In this document: one piece after another, positions 8,411-15,816 of the stretch
Numbering within the stretch: the stretch's first letter is position 1
Layout of the letters: each line of letters starts with the position of its first letter
Assembly: GCF_001613165.1 (NCBI RefSeq)
Contig: NZ_BDBV01000096.1
Coordinates: forward strand, 1 to 64,000
From: Nocardia mexicana NBRC 108244
Lineage (GTDB): Bacteria; Actinomycetota; Actinomycetes; Mycobacteriales; Mycobacteriaceae
DNA length: 64,000 nt
Direction of reading: 5' to 3'
Program-made: the position numbers and the translations under genes
The notes under the pieces: generated by a model
Told to the model about the DNA's origin: nothing
The model's database searches: none
The model's input: only the letters and a program-made list of their open reading frames with translations

Positions 8411-9609
8411 CGACCGGCTCCCCGGGTGAGGTTTCGCTCGAATGCCCGGATGACGGCGCACGTCCCGGTGACCAGATATTCCAGCGCCGAACCGCCGCCG
8501 GTGCACTTGGCGCCACCCCACGGCAGGTCGGCCACGGTGTCGCCGCCCATCAGCACGGTGTGCCACCGCGAACCACCCAGCGCCCGCAGGATGACGGCGG
8601 CCGCGCGGCCGTGGCCGTCGCGGTATCGGCTCGGTGTCCCCGCGACGACGGCGCGTCCCGCGCGGCCGGGCGCCTCGAGTCGCCGCAGAATCGACGGCCG
8701 CACAACGTAATCGACGATGGCCAGCTCCCGCGGCACGCCGTCGTCGACCGGCAAGGGGACGGGCGGGCCGCCCGGCGCGCGCGGATCGGCCGCCAGCACG
8801 TATTCGGGCAGGTGTATCGCGGCCCGATTGCGCCGCGACAGCACCGCGGCCGCGACCCGGGCACACCGATCGGGCGCCGGGCCCAGCTCGGAGGCCCCGA
8901 TCGCGCACCCGCGCACCCGCAACAGCGTATTGAGCACCACACCGCCGGGAATCACGAGATCGTAGCTGCGGGTGAGGATTTCGAGTCCGTGCACGGTCTT
9001 CTCCGGTTTCGTCCCGCCGAGGACCGCGACGGACAACAGGTCGTCGCGGGTGCCGGTCCACGGTGTCAGCGCGTCGATCTCGTCGAGGAGATTGTCGGCG
9101 GCGACGGCGGGCAGGAGATCGATGAGGCCGACGTTGGAGGCATGTGCGCGATGCGCTTTCGAGAAGCCGCCCACCGCGATGCGATCGCCCAGCCGCGCAT
9201 AGCGCCGCGCCAGCTCGGGGTCGTTGCGTTCCTCGCCCGCGTGCACGCGAGCGTTGCCGAACAGCACGATGCCGCCCGGGGCGAGCGAGTGCGACCGGGC
9301 AGCGGCGGCGCCGGTGTCGTTCTCGGCCACATAGTCGACCGGTCGGCCGAGCCGCCGGGACAGGTAGCGGGCGGCGAACTCGAGCGAGCCGGCCGTCGCG
9401 TCGCGGTGGCTGCCCTGATGGGCCAGGATCGCGATGCGCGCGCCCGCGGTGGCCAGCCGGTCCAGATCGGCGAGCTCGCAGTCGATGCGCCCGGTGCTGC
9501 GCAGATCGGGTTCGACGTTGAAGCCCGCCGAGTAGATCCACCGCTCACCCGGTGCGATCGACTGTTCCGACAGCCGTGGCACCGTGGGGTGCGCGCGGTC
9601 AGATCCCAT
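8407..9609 (-). CDS. phosphoglycerate-kinase-fold protein with altered substrate site
   Basis: The protein is 400 aa, PGK length. PGK landmarks are clear: LFGNARVHAGEERND (116-130), KAHRAHASNVG (151-161), VLGGTKPEKTVHGLEIL (196-212, two nucleotide-site Lys), LMGGDTVADL (353-362) and CTGGGSALEYL (369-379). The canonical 3-phosphoglycerate motif RxDFNVP reads SAGFNVE, losing both Arg and Asp, and HLGRP reads HQGSH, losing another Arg. The ATP side is thus kept and much of the 3-phosphoglycerate side is not, so this is very likely a carboxylate kinase for another acid, not glycolytic PGK. Its 11-nt overlap with the ArgC-like gene places it before an acyl-phosphate reductase. Confidence 0.85.
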   Translation of the reverse strand: MGSDRAHPTVPRLSEQSIAPGERWIYSAGFNVEPDLRSTGRIDCELADLDRLATAGARIAILAHQGSHRDATAGSLEFAARYLSRRLGRPVDYVAENDTGAAAARSHSLAPGGIVLFGNARVHAGEERNDPELARRYARLGDRIAVGGFSKAHRAHASNVGLIDLLPAVAADNLLDEIDALTPWTGTRDDLLSVAVLGGTKPEKTVHGLEILTRSYDLVIPGGVVLNTLLRVRGCAIGASELGPAPDRCARVAAAVLSRRNRAAIHLPEYVLAADPRAPGGPPVPLPVDDGVPRELAIVDYVVRPSILRRLEAPGRAGRAVVAGTPSRYRDGHGRAAAVILRALGGSRWHTVLMGGDTVADLPWGGAKCTGGGSALEYLVTGTCAVIRAFERNLTRGAGR

Positions 9610-10687
9610 AGTGGCGCAGTCCCGTCGTCTCGTCGATGCCGATCATGAGGTTCATGTTCTGGATGGCGGTGCCCGCCGCGCCTTTGACGAGGTTGTCGGT
9701 GACCGCGACCACCTTGGCGATGCCGCGCGCCGCGTCGACATCGAGGCCGAGGTGGCAGAAGTTCGACCCGCGTACCGCGCCGATGCTCGGATAGAGCTCG
9801 TATTCCTTGGCATTGCGGCTCTTTCGCCGCGGCTCGTCGTTGACCAGGACGAAGTATTCGCCGTCGTGACCGCGGCCGTAGCGTTGCCGGTAGAGGCCGG
9901 TCAGTTCGGCGCGCGTCCGCGGCGCCGCCAGCGCGATATTGGCCTGCAGGTGGATGCCGCGGGCGAACGGGCCGTGCGTGGTGTTGAGGTCGACGGTGAT
10001 CGGCAGGCCCGTGCGCTCGGTCAGCGCGAGTTCGATTTCCGGACCGTGGCGGTGGCCGTCGAGGTTGTAGGCGAGCATGGACTCGGCCATGGCGGCGTGC
10101 ATGGTCGGCGGATTCGGGGTGGCGCCCGCGCCGGTGGTCCCGTTGACGGCGTGGATCGACAGGGGCCGGGTGAGGTCCGCCCATCCGCTGTCGAGCAGCG
10201 GCGCCGCGGCCAGCACCGCGGTGATGGCGTAACAGCCGGGATTGGCGATCATGCTGCTCGCCGCGATCTGCTCGCGGTGCAGTTCGGGGATGCCGTAGGT
10301 CGCGGCCGCCAGCAGGTCCGGGTTCTCGTGCCGCGGGCCGTGCACCCGTTCGTACAGGTGCGGGTCGGGGAAGCGGAAATCCGCGCTCAGGTCGACGACC
10401 TTGACCCCGCGCTCATGGAACGCCCCCGCGGCCCGCATCGCCTCGCCCGTCGGCGTACTGAAGAAGACCACGTCGAGTTCGCCTGCGCGCGCGGACAATT
10501 CGCCGACGGTGACGAAGCGCAGGCCGCTGCCCAGGAGGTTGGGGTGTACGCGCTCGAACGGTTCACCGGATCTCGACGTCGGCAGGATCGCCGCAACCCG
10601 TGGATGATTCGCCAACAGTCGGCACAGCTCCCGGCCCGTATGCCCGGTGCCGCCCACGATTCCGACGGTCAGGCGGTCGGCACTCAC
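9599..10687 (-). CDS. ArgC/LysY-type acyl-phosphate reductase
   Basis: The protein is 362 aa, starting at GTG 10687, which overlaps the zinc-dehydrogenase stop by 4 nt (GTGA). NADP site GIVGGTGHTGRELCRLL (9-25); catalytic Cys152 in SMIANPGCYAITAVLAA; SADFRFPDPHLYERVHG; and the C-terminal VVAVTDNLVKGAAGTAIQNMNLM are all standard for N-acetyl-gamma-glutamyl-phosphate reductases. The family reduces an acyl phosphate to the aldehyde. In arginine synthesis the partners are an amino-acid kinase (ArgB) and an aminotransferase (ArgD). Here the neighbouring kinase is of the PGK fold instead, and a class III aminotransferase is encoded 7.5 kb further on in the same cluster. No other arginine gene is present. 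Confidence 0.9.
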   Translation of the reverse strand: MSADRLTVGIVGGTGHTGRELCRLLANHPRVAAILPTSRSGEPFERVHPNLLGSGLRFVTVGELSARAGELDVVFFSTPTGEAMRAAGAFHERGVKVVDLSADFRFPDPHLYERVHGPRHENPDLLAAATYGIPELHREQIAASSMIANPGCYAITAVLAAAPLLDSGWADLTRPLSIHAVNGTTGAGATPNPPTMHAAMAESMLAYNLDGHRHGPEIELALTERTGLPITVDLNTTHGPFARGIHLQANIALAAPRTRAELTGLYRQRYGRGHDGEYFVLVNDEPRRKSRNAKEYELYPSIGAVRGSNFCHLGLDVDAARGIAKVVAVTDNLVKGAAGTAIQNMNLMIGIDETTGLRHYGI

Positions 10688-11745
10688 GGGATCTCCTCGG
10701 TCTCGGCGCAGTGGATGGTGACCTTCCCCGCCAGTCCCGCCGCCCGGTCGGCCAGTTCCATGGCTTCACCGGCGCGTGTCAGCGGAAAGCGGTGGGTCAC
10801 CAGTGAAGTCGGGTCGATCACACCACCGGCGAGCCACGAGACGACGTCGTGGAAGTCGGCGGGCGTCGACAGGGCCGAGAAGCGCACGGTCAGCTCGGCG
10901 GAGACCATGGCGTTGAGGTCGAACTCCTGCGCGGTGTCGAAGTAGCTGACCACCACGACGAGCCCGCCCGGTTTCGTGACGGCACGGGCGTCGGCCAACA
11001 CACCCGGATAGCCCGCCGCGACGACCGTCACGTCGGCGCCGCCCGGCGGTGCTCCGGGCACCGATGCCGCGGGCGGTCCGGTGCGCGCGTCGACGAAGAC
11101 GTCCGCACCCGCCCGGACGGCCAGCCGGCGTTTCGGTGCACCGATGTCGACGCAGACCGTGTCGCCGATCCCGAGCGTCCGGGCCACCAGCACACAGCAC
11201 AGGCCGATGCTGCCCGACCCCAGCACCACCAGGGATTTGCCCGCGGGTGCGTCGATCATCCGGATCGCGTGGGTGGCGATCGACAGCGGTTCGGCCAGCG
11301 CCCCGGCCTCGGCGTCGAGGCCGCCGGGCAGCCGGAAGACCATGGTGCGATCGAGGACGACGTAGTCGGCGAACGATCCGTGCCAGCCGAGATGACAGAG
11401 GTTGCGGCGGGCACGGCACAGATTCACCGCACCCCGGCGGCAGTGCGGGCAGTCACCGCACCAGGAGAACGCCGCCGAGGTGACCCGCTCGCCCACCGCG
11501 ATATCGGTCACCGCACCGCCGACGGCCGCGACGCGCCCGCACAACTCGTGGCCGAGCACGATCGGCGGCCGTTTGTACGGATGCAGTCCGCGGTAGGTGG
11601 CCACGTCGGACCCGCAGACCCCCGACACCGCGACGCGCACCAGCACCTGATCGTCGGCGGGCGACGGTACGGGCAGCTGCCGGACGACGATCTCGCGATC
11701 GGCCACGAGCACCGCGGCCGTCATCGCCGAGGGGACGCTCAACAT
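10684..11745 (-). CDS. zinc-dependent medium-chain dehydrogenase
   Basis: The protein is 353 aa. Catalytic zinc ligands C44 (SGVCGSD) and H66/E67 (VLGHELCG); structural zinc Cys at 96, 99, 102 and 110 (CGDCPHCRRGAVNLC). The Rossmann segment is SLVVLGSGSIGLCCVLVA. It resembles sorbitol/threonine-type dehydrogenases of the MDR superfamily. The ATG at 11745 has GGAG about 8 nt upstream; an internal Met (11724) lacks one. The start lies inside the end of the 2-hydroxyacid-dehydrogenase gene (stop 11739), so it is coupled. Substrate unknown; together with the iron enzyme it gives the cluster two different alcohol/aldehyde redox steps. Confidence 0.9.
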   Translation of the reverse strand: MLSVPSAMTAAVLVADREIVVRQLPVPSPADDQVLVRVAVSGVCGSDVATYRGLHPYKRPPIVLGHELCGRVAAVGGAVTDIAVGERVTSAAFSWCGDCPHCRRGAVNLCRARRNLCHLGWHGSFADYVVLDRTMVFRLPGGLDAEAGALAEPLSIATHAIRMIDAPAGKSLVVLGSGSIGLCCVLVARTLGIGDTVCVDIGAPKRRLAVRAGADVFVDARTGPPAASVPGAPPGGADVTVVAAGYPGVLADARAVTKPGGLVVVVSYFDTAQEFDLNAMVSAELTVRFSALSTPADFHDVVSWLAGGVIDPTSLVTHRFPLTRAGEAMELADRAAGLAGKVTIHCAETEEIP

Positions 11746-12746
11746 ATCCGGTTCTCCGGTTCGCCACCCGACAGCGCGGTGGCGAGGGTGCGGATCACCG
11801 TTTCGCCGATGCGGCGCTGCGCTTCGGCGGTCATGGCGCCGATATGCGGGGTGAGCACGACCTGGTCGAGGTCGGCCAGTGCGGGGCGCGTGCCCTCGGC
11901 GGTGACGACATCCAGTGCCGCTCCGGCGATGTCGCCGCGAACCAGCCCCTCCAGCAGCGCCGTCTCGTCGACGACGCCCCCGCGCGACACATTGACCAGC
12001 AGGGCCGTCGGCCGCATCCGCCGCAGCTGTGGCGCACCGATGAGATGCCGGGTGGCCGGGGTCAGCGGGACGGCCAGGGCGACGATATCGGATTCCGCGA
12101 GCAGTTCGGGAAGCCCGACCAGGCCGATACCCTGTCCGGCGAGGCGGTCTCGTCGCTCGTCGGTCGGGTTATCCACTGCGGCAAGGATATTCATGGAGAA
12201 CCCGGATGCCAGTCGGGCCAGGGCCACGCCGATGTGGCCCTGGCCGACGATACCGATGGTCTTGCCGCCGAGCTCGATTCCCGCCAGGTTCGGTTTGTCC
12301 CACACTCCGGCGCGCAGCCGCCGGTCGGCCACGGCGATCTTGCGGGCGACCGCGAGCAGCAGTCCGATGCCGAGTTCGGCCACCGCCGAGGCCGATTCGC
12401 CCGGAACGCCGAAGACGCCGATCCCCCTGCGGCGGGCGGTGTTCAGGTCGATATTGTCGGTTCCGGATCCGGCCCGCACGATCACCCGCAGCCGGGCGGC
12501 GGCCGCGAGCACCTCGGCGGGCAGGCGGGCGCCACTGCGCAGCACGACCGCATCGGCATCGCAGATCAATTCGACGAGTTCACCCGCGGACGGCCCGTAC
12601 CGGACGGTGAGATCGTAATGCCGCGCGAGATGGGCCAGCGCGCCCTCGTCGATCGGGTCCAGCACGAGAACCCGGTCGCGGGTTCTCCTGAAATCGCTTG
12701 GTGCCACGGCGTTTCCGCCGCGATCCTGTCGCCACGGACTCAGCAT
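11739..12746 (-). CDS. D-isomer-specific 2-hydroxyacid dehydrogenase (PGDH-like)
   Basis: About 335 aa. The NAD motif is KTIGIVGQGHIGVALARL; the catalytic Arg is in LLVNVSRGGVVDE, the Glu in the region ALDVVTAEG, and the His in VLTPHIGAMTAEA. This is the catalytic core of D-3-phosphoglycerate dehydrogenases without the ACT domain. The frame is open to 12869, but similarity begins only around VLVLDPIDEGALAHL. ATG 12746 follows GAGG with short spacing, and GTG 12707 is an alternative. It is the first gene of the five-gene unit ending with the iron dehydrogenase. The related PhpE of phosphinothricin synthesis oxidises hydroxymethylphosphonate, showing that this family is recruited to secondary pathways. 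Confidence 0.85.
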   Translation of the reverse strand: MLSPWRQDRGGNAVAPSDFRRTRDRVLVLDPIDEGALAHLARHYDLTVRYGPSAGELVELICDADAVVLRSGARLPAEVLAAAARLRVIVRAGSGTDNIDLNTARRRGIGVFGVPGESASAVAELGIGLLLAVARKIAVADRRLRAGVWDKPNLAGIELGGKTIGIVGQGHIGVALARLASGFSMNILAAVDNPTDERRDRLAGQGIGLVGLPELLAESDIVALAVPLTPATRHLIGAPQLRRMRPTALLVNVSRGGVVDETALLEGLVRGDIAGAALDVVTAEGTRPALADLDQVVLTPHIGAMTAEAQRRIGETVIRTLATALSGGEPENRIC

Positions 12747-12866
12747 CCGCCCTCGCCTGATCCCGCCCGGCGGCAGGTCCCGGCCTGGGCGTTTGTCGAC
12801 CTTGGGGACCTGTCGAATCGGCAGGCCCCAGCACGGCCCAGAATTCCAAACGCCCGAATCTCCCGG

Positions 12867-12888
12867 CATCGGTCGTTCTACCTATTCC
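12867..12888 (-). promoter_or_regulatory. conserved cluster palindrome, copy C
   Basis: ATCGGT-CGTTCT-ACCTAT (12868-12885) is the third copy of the 18-bp imperfect inverted repeat, about 121 bp upstream of the first dehydrogenase gene. Its arms are identical to copy A. The three copies differ mainly in the four central bases. Confidence 0.7.
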
Positions 12889-12956
12889 GGCGATCCACCT
12901 CACACTCCGGTTGCCAAGTTCTTCCATCCGGGTGTTTACTGGCCGACGCAAGGTGC

Positions 12957-13111
12957 CGTCGTTCGCTGAGGCTCCTTCGCGGAAACAGGCCGGCGACCCC
13001 GAACGTCGAGAGACGCCCCGGGTCAGGACAGGTCTTCCCGGATTAAGGGTTGACTCCGACCGGCTCCCAGCCCACTGGGTTCACGCCGCGAAGTGCCAAA
13101 GGTCTTACGAG
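12957..13111 (+). ncRNA. M-box (ykoK) magnesium riboswitch
   Basis: Key segments of the M-box family occur in the right order. GCTGAGGCTCCT (12965-12976) is followed by AACGTCGAGAGACGCC (about 13002-13017), GGGTCAGGACAG and, at the 3' end, AGTGCCAAAGGTCTTACGA (13092-13110). The last piece matches the B. subtilis sequence AGTGCTAAAGCTCTACGA closely. The 5' TCGTTCG and 3' TTACGA can close the P1 helix. The element lies upstream of mgtC, a classical Mg2+-starvation gene, which supports the call. Known M-boxes fold on binding Mg2+ and switch off downstream expression. Confidence 0.92.
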
Positions 13112-13149
13112 GAGTGGCAACCGTCCGGCGATCCGAGCCGGACCACTCC
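13111..13149 (+). promoter_or_regulatory. riboswitch expression platform, hairpin 1
   Basis: Immediately after the M-box, GGAGTGG (13111-13117) pairs with CCACTCC (13143-13149), and inside it GTCCGGC (13123-13129) pairs with GCCGGAC (13137-13143). Forming this helix uses the same CCACTCC that is needed for the next hairpin, so the two are alternatives. Confidence 0.7.
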
Positions 13150-13174
13150 CTGGCGCGTGAGAAGGGAGGTGGTC
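13141..13174 (+). promoter_or_regulatory. riboswitch expression platform, hairpin 2 (hides a Shine-Dalgarno)
   Basis: GACCACTCCC (13141-13150) pairs with GGGAGGTGGTC (13164-13174) with one bulge. The 3' arm contains GGGAGG, which lies 8 nt before the GTG of a 30-codon leader ORF at 13178. The hairpin would hide this ribosome-binding site; no U-tract follows, so control of translation is more likely than a simple terminator. Confidence 0.65.
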
Positions 13175-13177
13175 GTC

Positions 13178-13270
13178 GTGCCCGACAGTGACAGTCATTG
13201 CTACACGTTTGCTGAATCTTCATCTGGCGACCACCCCGCAATCCACGGTTTTCCCGGCATTTCCCGGTAG
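13178..13270 (+). CDS. putative leader ORF upstream of mgtC
   Basis: GTG 13178 with an excellent Shine-Dalgarno (GGGAGG, 8 nt upstream) opens 30 codons ending at TAG 13270, 43 nt before the mgtC ATG. The peptide starts MPDSDSHCYTF and is rich in Asp, Ser and His, with four Pro. Codons such as TCA, TCT, GAA, ACG, TTT and GCT are unusual for this GC-rich genome. Position, signal and codon choice suit a translated leader that couples ribosome progress to mgtC expression, as leader ORFs do upstream of mgtC in enterics. It could also be fortuitous. Confidence 0.5.
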   Translation: MPDSDSHCYTFAESSSGDHPAIHGFPGISR

Positions 13271-13313
13271 CCTGCTGCGGCACGTGGTCGCCACGAGCTC
13301 CGGAAGGGCTGTC

Positions 13314-14069
13314 ATGACGACTGTGGAAATGCTGCTCCGGCTGGCCACCGGCGTCGGCTTGGGCGTGGTGATCGGCCTGGAGCGCCAGTACCGCGCCCGG
13401 ATGGCCGGATTGCGGACCAACGCGCTGGTGTCCGCGGGTGCGACGCTGTTCGTGCTGCTGTCCGCGCACGGCTTCTCCGGCGGCACCGCCGATCCGACAC
13501 GCGTTGCGGCGCAGATCGTCTCGGGCATCGGCTTCCTGGGCGCCGGGGTGATCATGCGTGAGGGTCTCAGTGTGCGCGGGCTCAATACCGCCGCCACGCT
13601 GTGGTGTTCGGCCGCGGTCGGCGCGCTCGCCGGTGCCGGTATGTACGACACCGCCGCGGCCGGAACCGTCGCGGTGGTCATGGTCAACACCGCGCTGCGC
13701 TGGGCGGGCCGCGCGGTCGACCGGCAGCCCGAATCGGGCAGCGAGCAGGCGGCGGAGTACCTGTTCACCGCCGTCACCGACGACGCGGGCGAGGCGCACG
13801 TGCGGGCGCTGCTGGTGCAGGCGCTGACGCGCACCGACTTCCGGCTGGTCTCGATCTCGAGCCGCAATATCGCCCCGCCCGACACCGGACCACCCGGCGA
13901 ACCGATCACCGCGCCGCCGCGCGGGCAGGTGGAGGTCCGCGCCGAACTGGTCGGCGACCAGCGCGACGACCGGCAGATGGAATCCGCGGTCAGCCGCCTG
14001 AGCCTGGAGCCGTCGGTCACCAGCGTCGGATGGAGCATTCCGGAACCGGCGGAGGGGCAGCACCGATGA
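13314..14069 (+). CDS. mgtC: MgtC/SapB family membrane protein
   Basis: The protein is 251 aa from ATG 13314 (GGAAGGG upstream). The MgtC signature is present: GLGVVIGLERQYRARMAGLRTNALVSAGATLFVLL, then VSGIGFLGAGVIMREG and GLNTAATLWCSAAVGALAGAG. About four transmembrane helices fill residues 1-130. A cytoplasmic ACT-like C-terminal domain (about 145-250) follows. MgtC proteins help survival at low Mg2+ and in macrophages, partly by restraining the F1Fo ATP synthase in Salmonella. The frame upstream to 13188 is open but lacks MgtC similarity. The M-box riboswitch upstream indicates Mg2+ control. The stop overlaps the permease start (ATGA), so the next two genes share the message. Confidence 0.93.
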   Translation: MTTVEMLLRLATGVGLGVVIGLERQYRARMAGLRTNALVSAGATLFVLLSAHGFSGGTADPTRVAAQIVSGIGFLGAGVIMREGLSVRGLNTAATLWCSAAVGALAGAGMYDTAAAGTVAVVMVNTALRWAGRAVDRQPESGSEQAAEYLFTAVTDDAGEAHVRALLVQALTRTDFRLVSISSRNIAPPDTGPPGEPITAPPRGQVEVRAELVGDQRDDRQMESAVSRLSLEPSVTSVGWSIPEPAEGQHR

Positions 14070-15802
14070 CCGCCCTGCGCTCCTTCCCCGCCCGCGGCAC
14101 CCTCGACCGCCCGCGCTCGCGGTGGGCCGACGCCGCGGTCTTCGCCGGAGCCGCGGTGCTGATCTGGGTGATCGTGCGCCTGTCGGCCGGGCTGAACGTG
14201 CCGTTCCACCCGAACCAGTCCAGCGCGAACATCTCCACCGACGCCGATCGGCTCCCCTACTACGCGGCCCGCTCGCTGCTGCGGATGTTCCTCGCGCTGG
14301 GCCTGGCGATCGCGTTCACCTTCGTCTACGCGACCGCCGCCGCCCGGCTGCGCCGCGCCCGCACGGTGCTGCTGCCGCTGCTCGACATCCTGCAGTCGGT
14401 GCCGATCCTGGGTTTCCTGTCGGTGACGGTGACCGCGTTCATCGCCCTGTTCCCCGGCTCCCAGCTGGGCCTGGAATGCGCGTCGATCTTCGCGATCTTC
14501 ACCTCGCAGGCCTGGAACATGACCTTCGCCTTCTACCACTCGCTGGTGTCGCAGCCGCGCGAACTCGACGAGGCCGCCCGCAACCTGAGACTGTCGCGCT
14601 GGCAACGGTTCTGGCGCGTCGACGTGCCCAGCGGCATGGTGCCGCTGGTGTGGAACGCGATGATGAGCTTCGGCGGCGGCTGGTTCTTCCTCACCGCGTC
14701 GGAGGCGATCAGCGTCGACAACCACGACTACGCGCTGCCCGGCATCGGCTCCTACGTCGCCGCCGCCACCGCCGAGGGCGCGACCGGCAAGGTGCTCATC
14801 GCCATCGGCGTCATGATCGTCATGGTCATCGGGGTGAACGTGCTGTTCTGGCGGCCGCTCACCGCCTTCGCCGAACGCTTCCGGTTCGAGGACTCCGAAC
14901 CGGCCGAGGCGCCGCGCAGTGTCATGCTGAACCTGTTGCGGCGCAGCCACATTCCCGATCTGCTCGGCAGGGTCCTCGGGCCGCTGGTGTATCCGCTGGA
15001 CCGGGCGATGCGGGTCTTCGGGCTGGCCGAGCATCCGCTGCACGTGCCGCTGGGCCGCCGCCGCGCCGGGGACGCGGTGTTCGCGGTGGTCTGGCTGGCG
15101 ATCATCGCCTACGGCTGCTACCACGTCGTGCGGTATATCGCCGACACCGTCGGCTTCGGCGAGGTGGCGCACGCGTTCGGCCTCGGCGCGGTCACGCTGC
15201 TGCGGGTGATCGTGCTGCTCATCGTGTGCAGCCTCATATGGGTGCCGGTCGGCGTGTGGATCGGGTTGAACCCCAGGGTGTCCCGCTTCGCCCAGCCGGT
15301 CGTGCAGGTGCTGGCCAGCTTCCCCGCCAACTTCCTGTTCCCCTTGGTCACCGCCGTGCTGGTGGCGACCGGCGCGAGCCTGAACTGGGCCGGGATCCTG
15401 CTGATGGCGCTGGGTTCGCAGTGGTACATCCTGTTCAACGTCATCGCGGGCGCCTCCGCGGTGCCCAACGATCTGCGCGAGGCCGCCGCCAACCTGCGAC
15501 TGCCGCGAAACCTGTGGTGGCGCAAGCTGATTCTGCCCGCCATCTTCCCCAGCTACGTCACCGGCGCCCTGACCGCCGCGGGCGGCGCCTGGAACGCCTC
15601 CATCGTCGTCGAGGTGGTCAGCTACCGCGACACCGAACTGACCGCGGTCGGCCTGGGCGCCTACATCTCCGAGGCCACCTCGGGCGGGGACTGGCCGCGG
15701 CTGCTCGTCGGCGTTGTGGTGATGAGCGTCTACGTCGTCGGCATCAACCGCCTGTTCTGGCGCCGCCTCTACGCGCTGGCCGAACGCCGGTACTCGTTGT
15801 GA
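14066..15802 (+). CDS. ABC transporter permease, two BPD domains fused (NitT/TauT type)
   Basis: The protein is 578 aa with two inner-membrane permease domains in one chain (about 70-280 and 370-570). Each has an EAA-type loop: LDEAARNLRLSRWQRFWRVDVP and LREAAANLRLPRNLWWRKLILPA. Both loops lack the usual Gly after EAA. The N-terminal domain includes ILQSVPILGFLSVTVTAF, a pattern of nitrate/sulfonate-type permeases. It overlaps mgtC by 4 nt. No substrate-binding protein is encoded nearby, although importers of this class normally need one. Because of the M-box and mgtC upstream, a role in cation supply at low Mg2+ is an attractive but unproven idea. Confidence 0.88.
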   Translation: MTALRSFPARGTLDRPRSRWADAAVFAGAAVLIWVIVRLSAGLNVPFHPNQSSANISTDADRLPYYAARSLLRMFLALGLAIAFTFVYATAAARLRRARTVLLPLLDILQSVPILGFLSVTVTAFIALFPGSQLGLECASIFAIFTSQAWNMTFAFYHSLVSQPRELDEAARNLRLSRWQRFWRVDVPSGMVPLVWNAMMSFGGGWFFLTASEAISVDNHDYALPGIGSYVAAATAEGATGKVLIAIGVMIVMVIGVNVLFWRPLTAFAERFRFEDSEPAEAPRSVMLNLLRRSHIPDLLGRVLGPLVYPLDRAMRVFGLAEHPLHVPLGRRRAGDAVFAVVWLAIIAYGCYHVVRYIADTVGFGEVAHAFGLGAVTLLRVIVLLIVCSLIWVPVGVWIGLNPRVSRFAQPVVQVLASFPANFLFPLVTAVLVATGASLNWAGILLMALGSQWYILFNVIAGASAVPNDLREAAANLRLPRNLWWRKLILPAIFPSYVTGALTAAGGAWNASIVVEVVSYRDTELTAVGLGAYISEATSGGDWPRLLVGVVVMSVYVVGINRLFWRRLYALAERRYSL

Positions 15803-15816
15803 CAGGAGAGAATTCG

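Noticed and set aside
5823..8516. A single 897-codon frame suggesting a P450 fusion protein
   Set aside because: The part before Met 7184 is an off-frame reading of the iron-dehydrogenase gene; a good Shine-Dalgarno and the conserved palindrome precede the P450 start.
1..12888. A phosphonate biosynthesis cluster
   Set aside because: Fe-ADH and PGDH-like genes occur in such clusters, but neither PEP mutase nor phosphonopyruvate decarboxylase is visible. Kept only as a possibility until the left flank is read.
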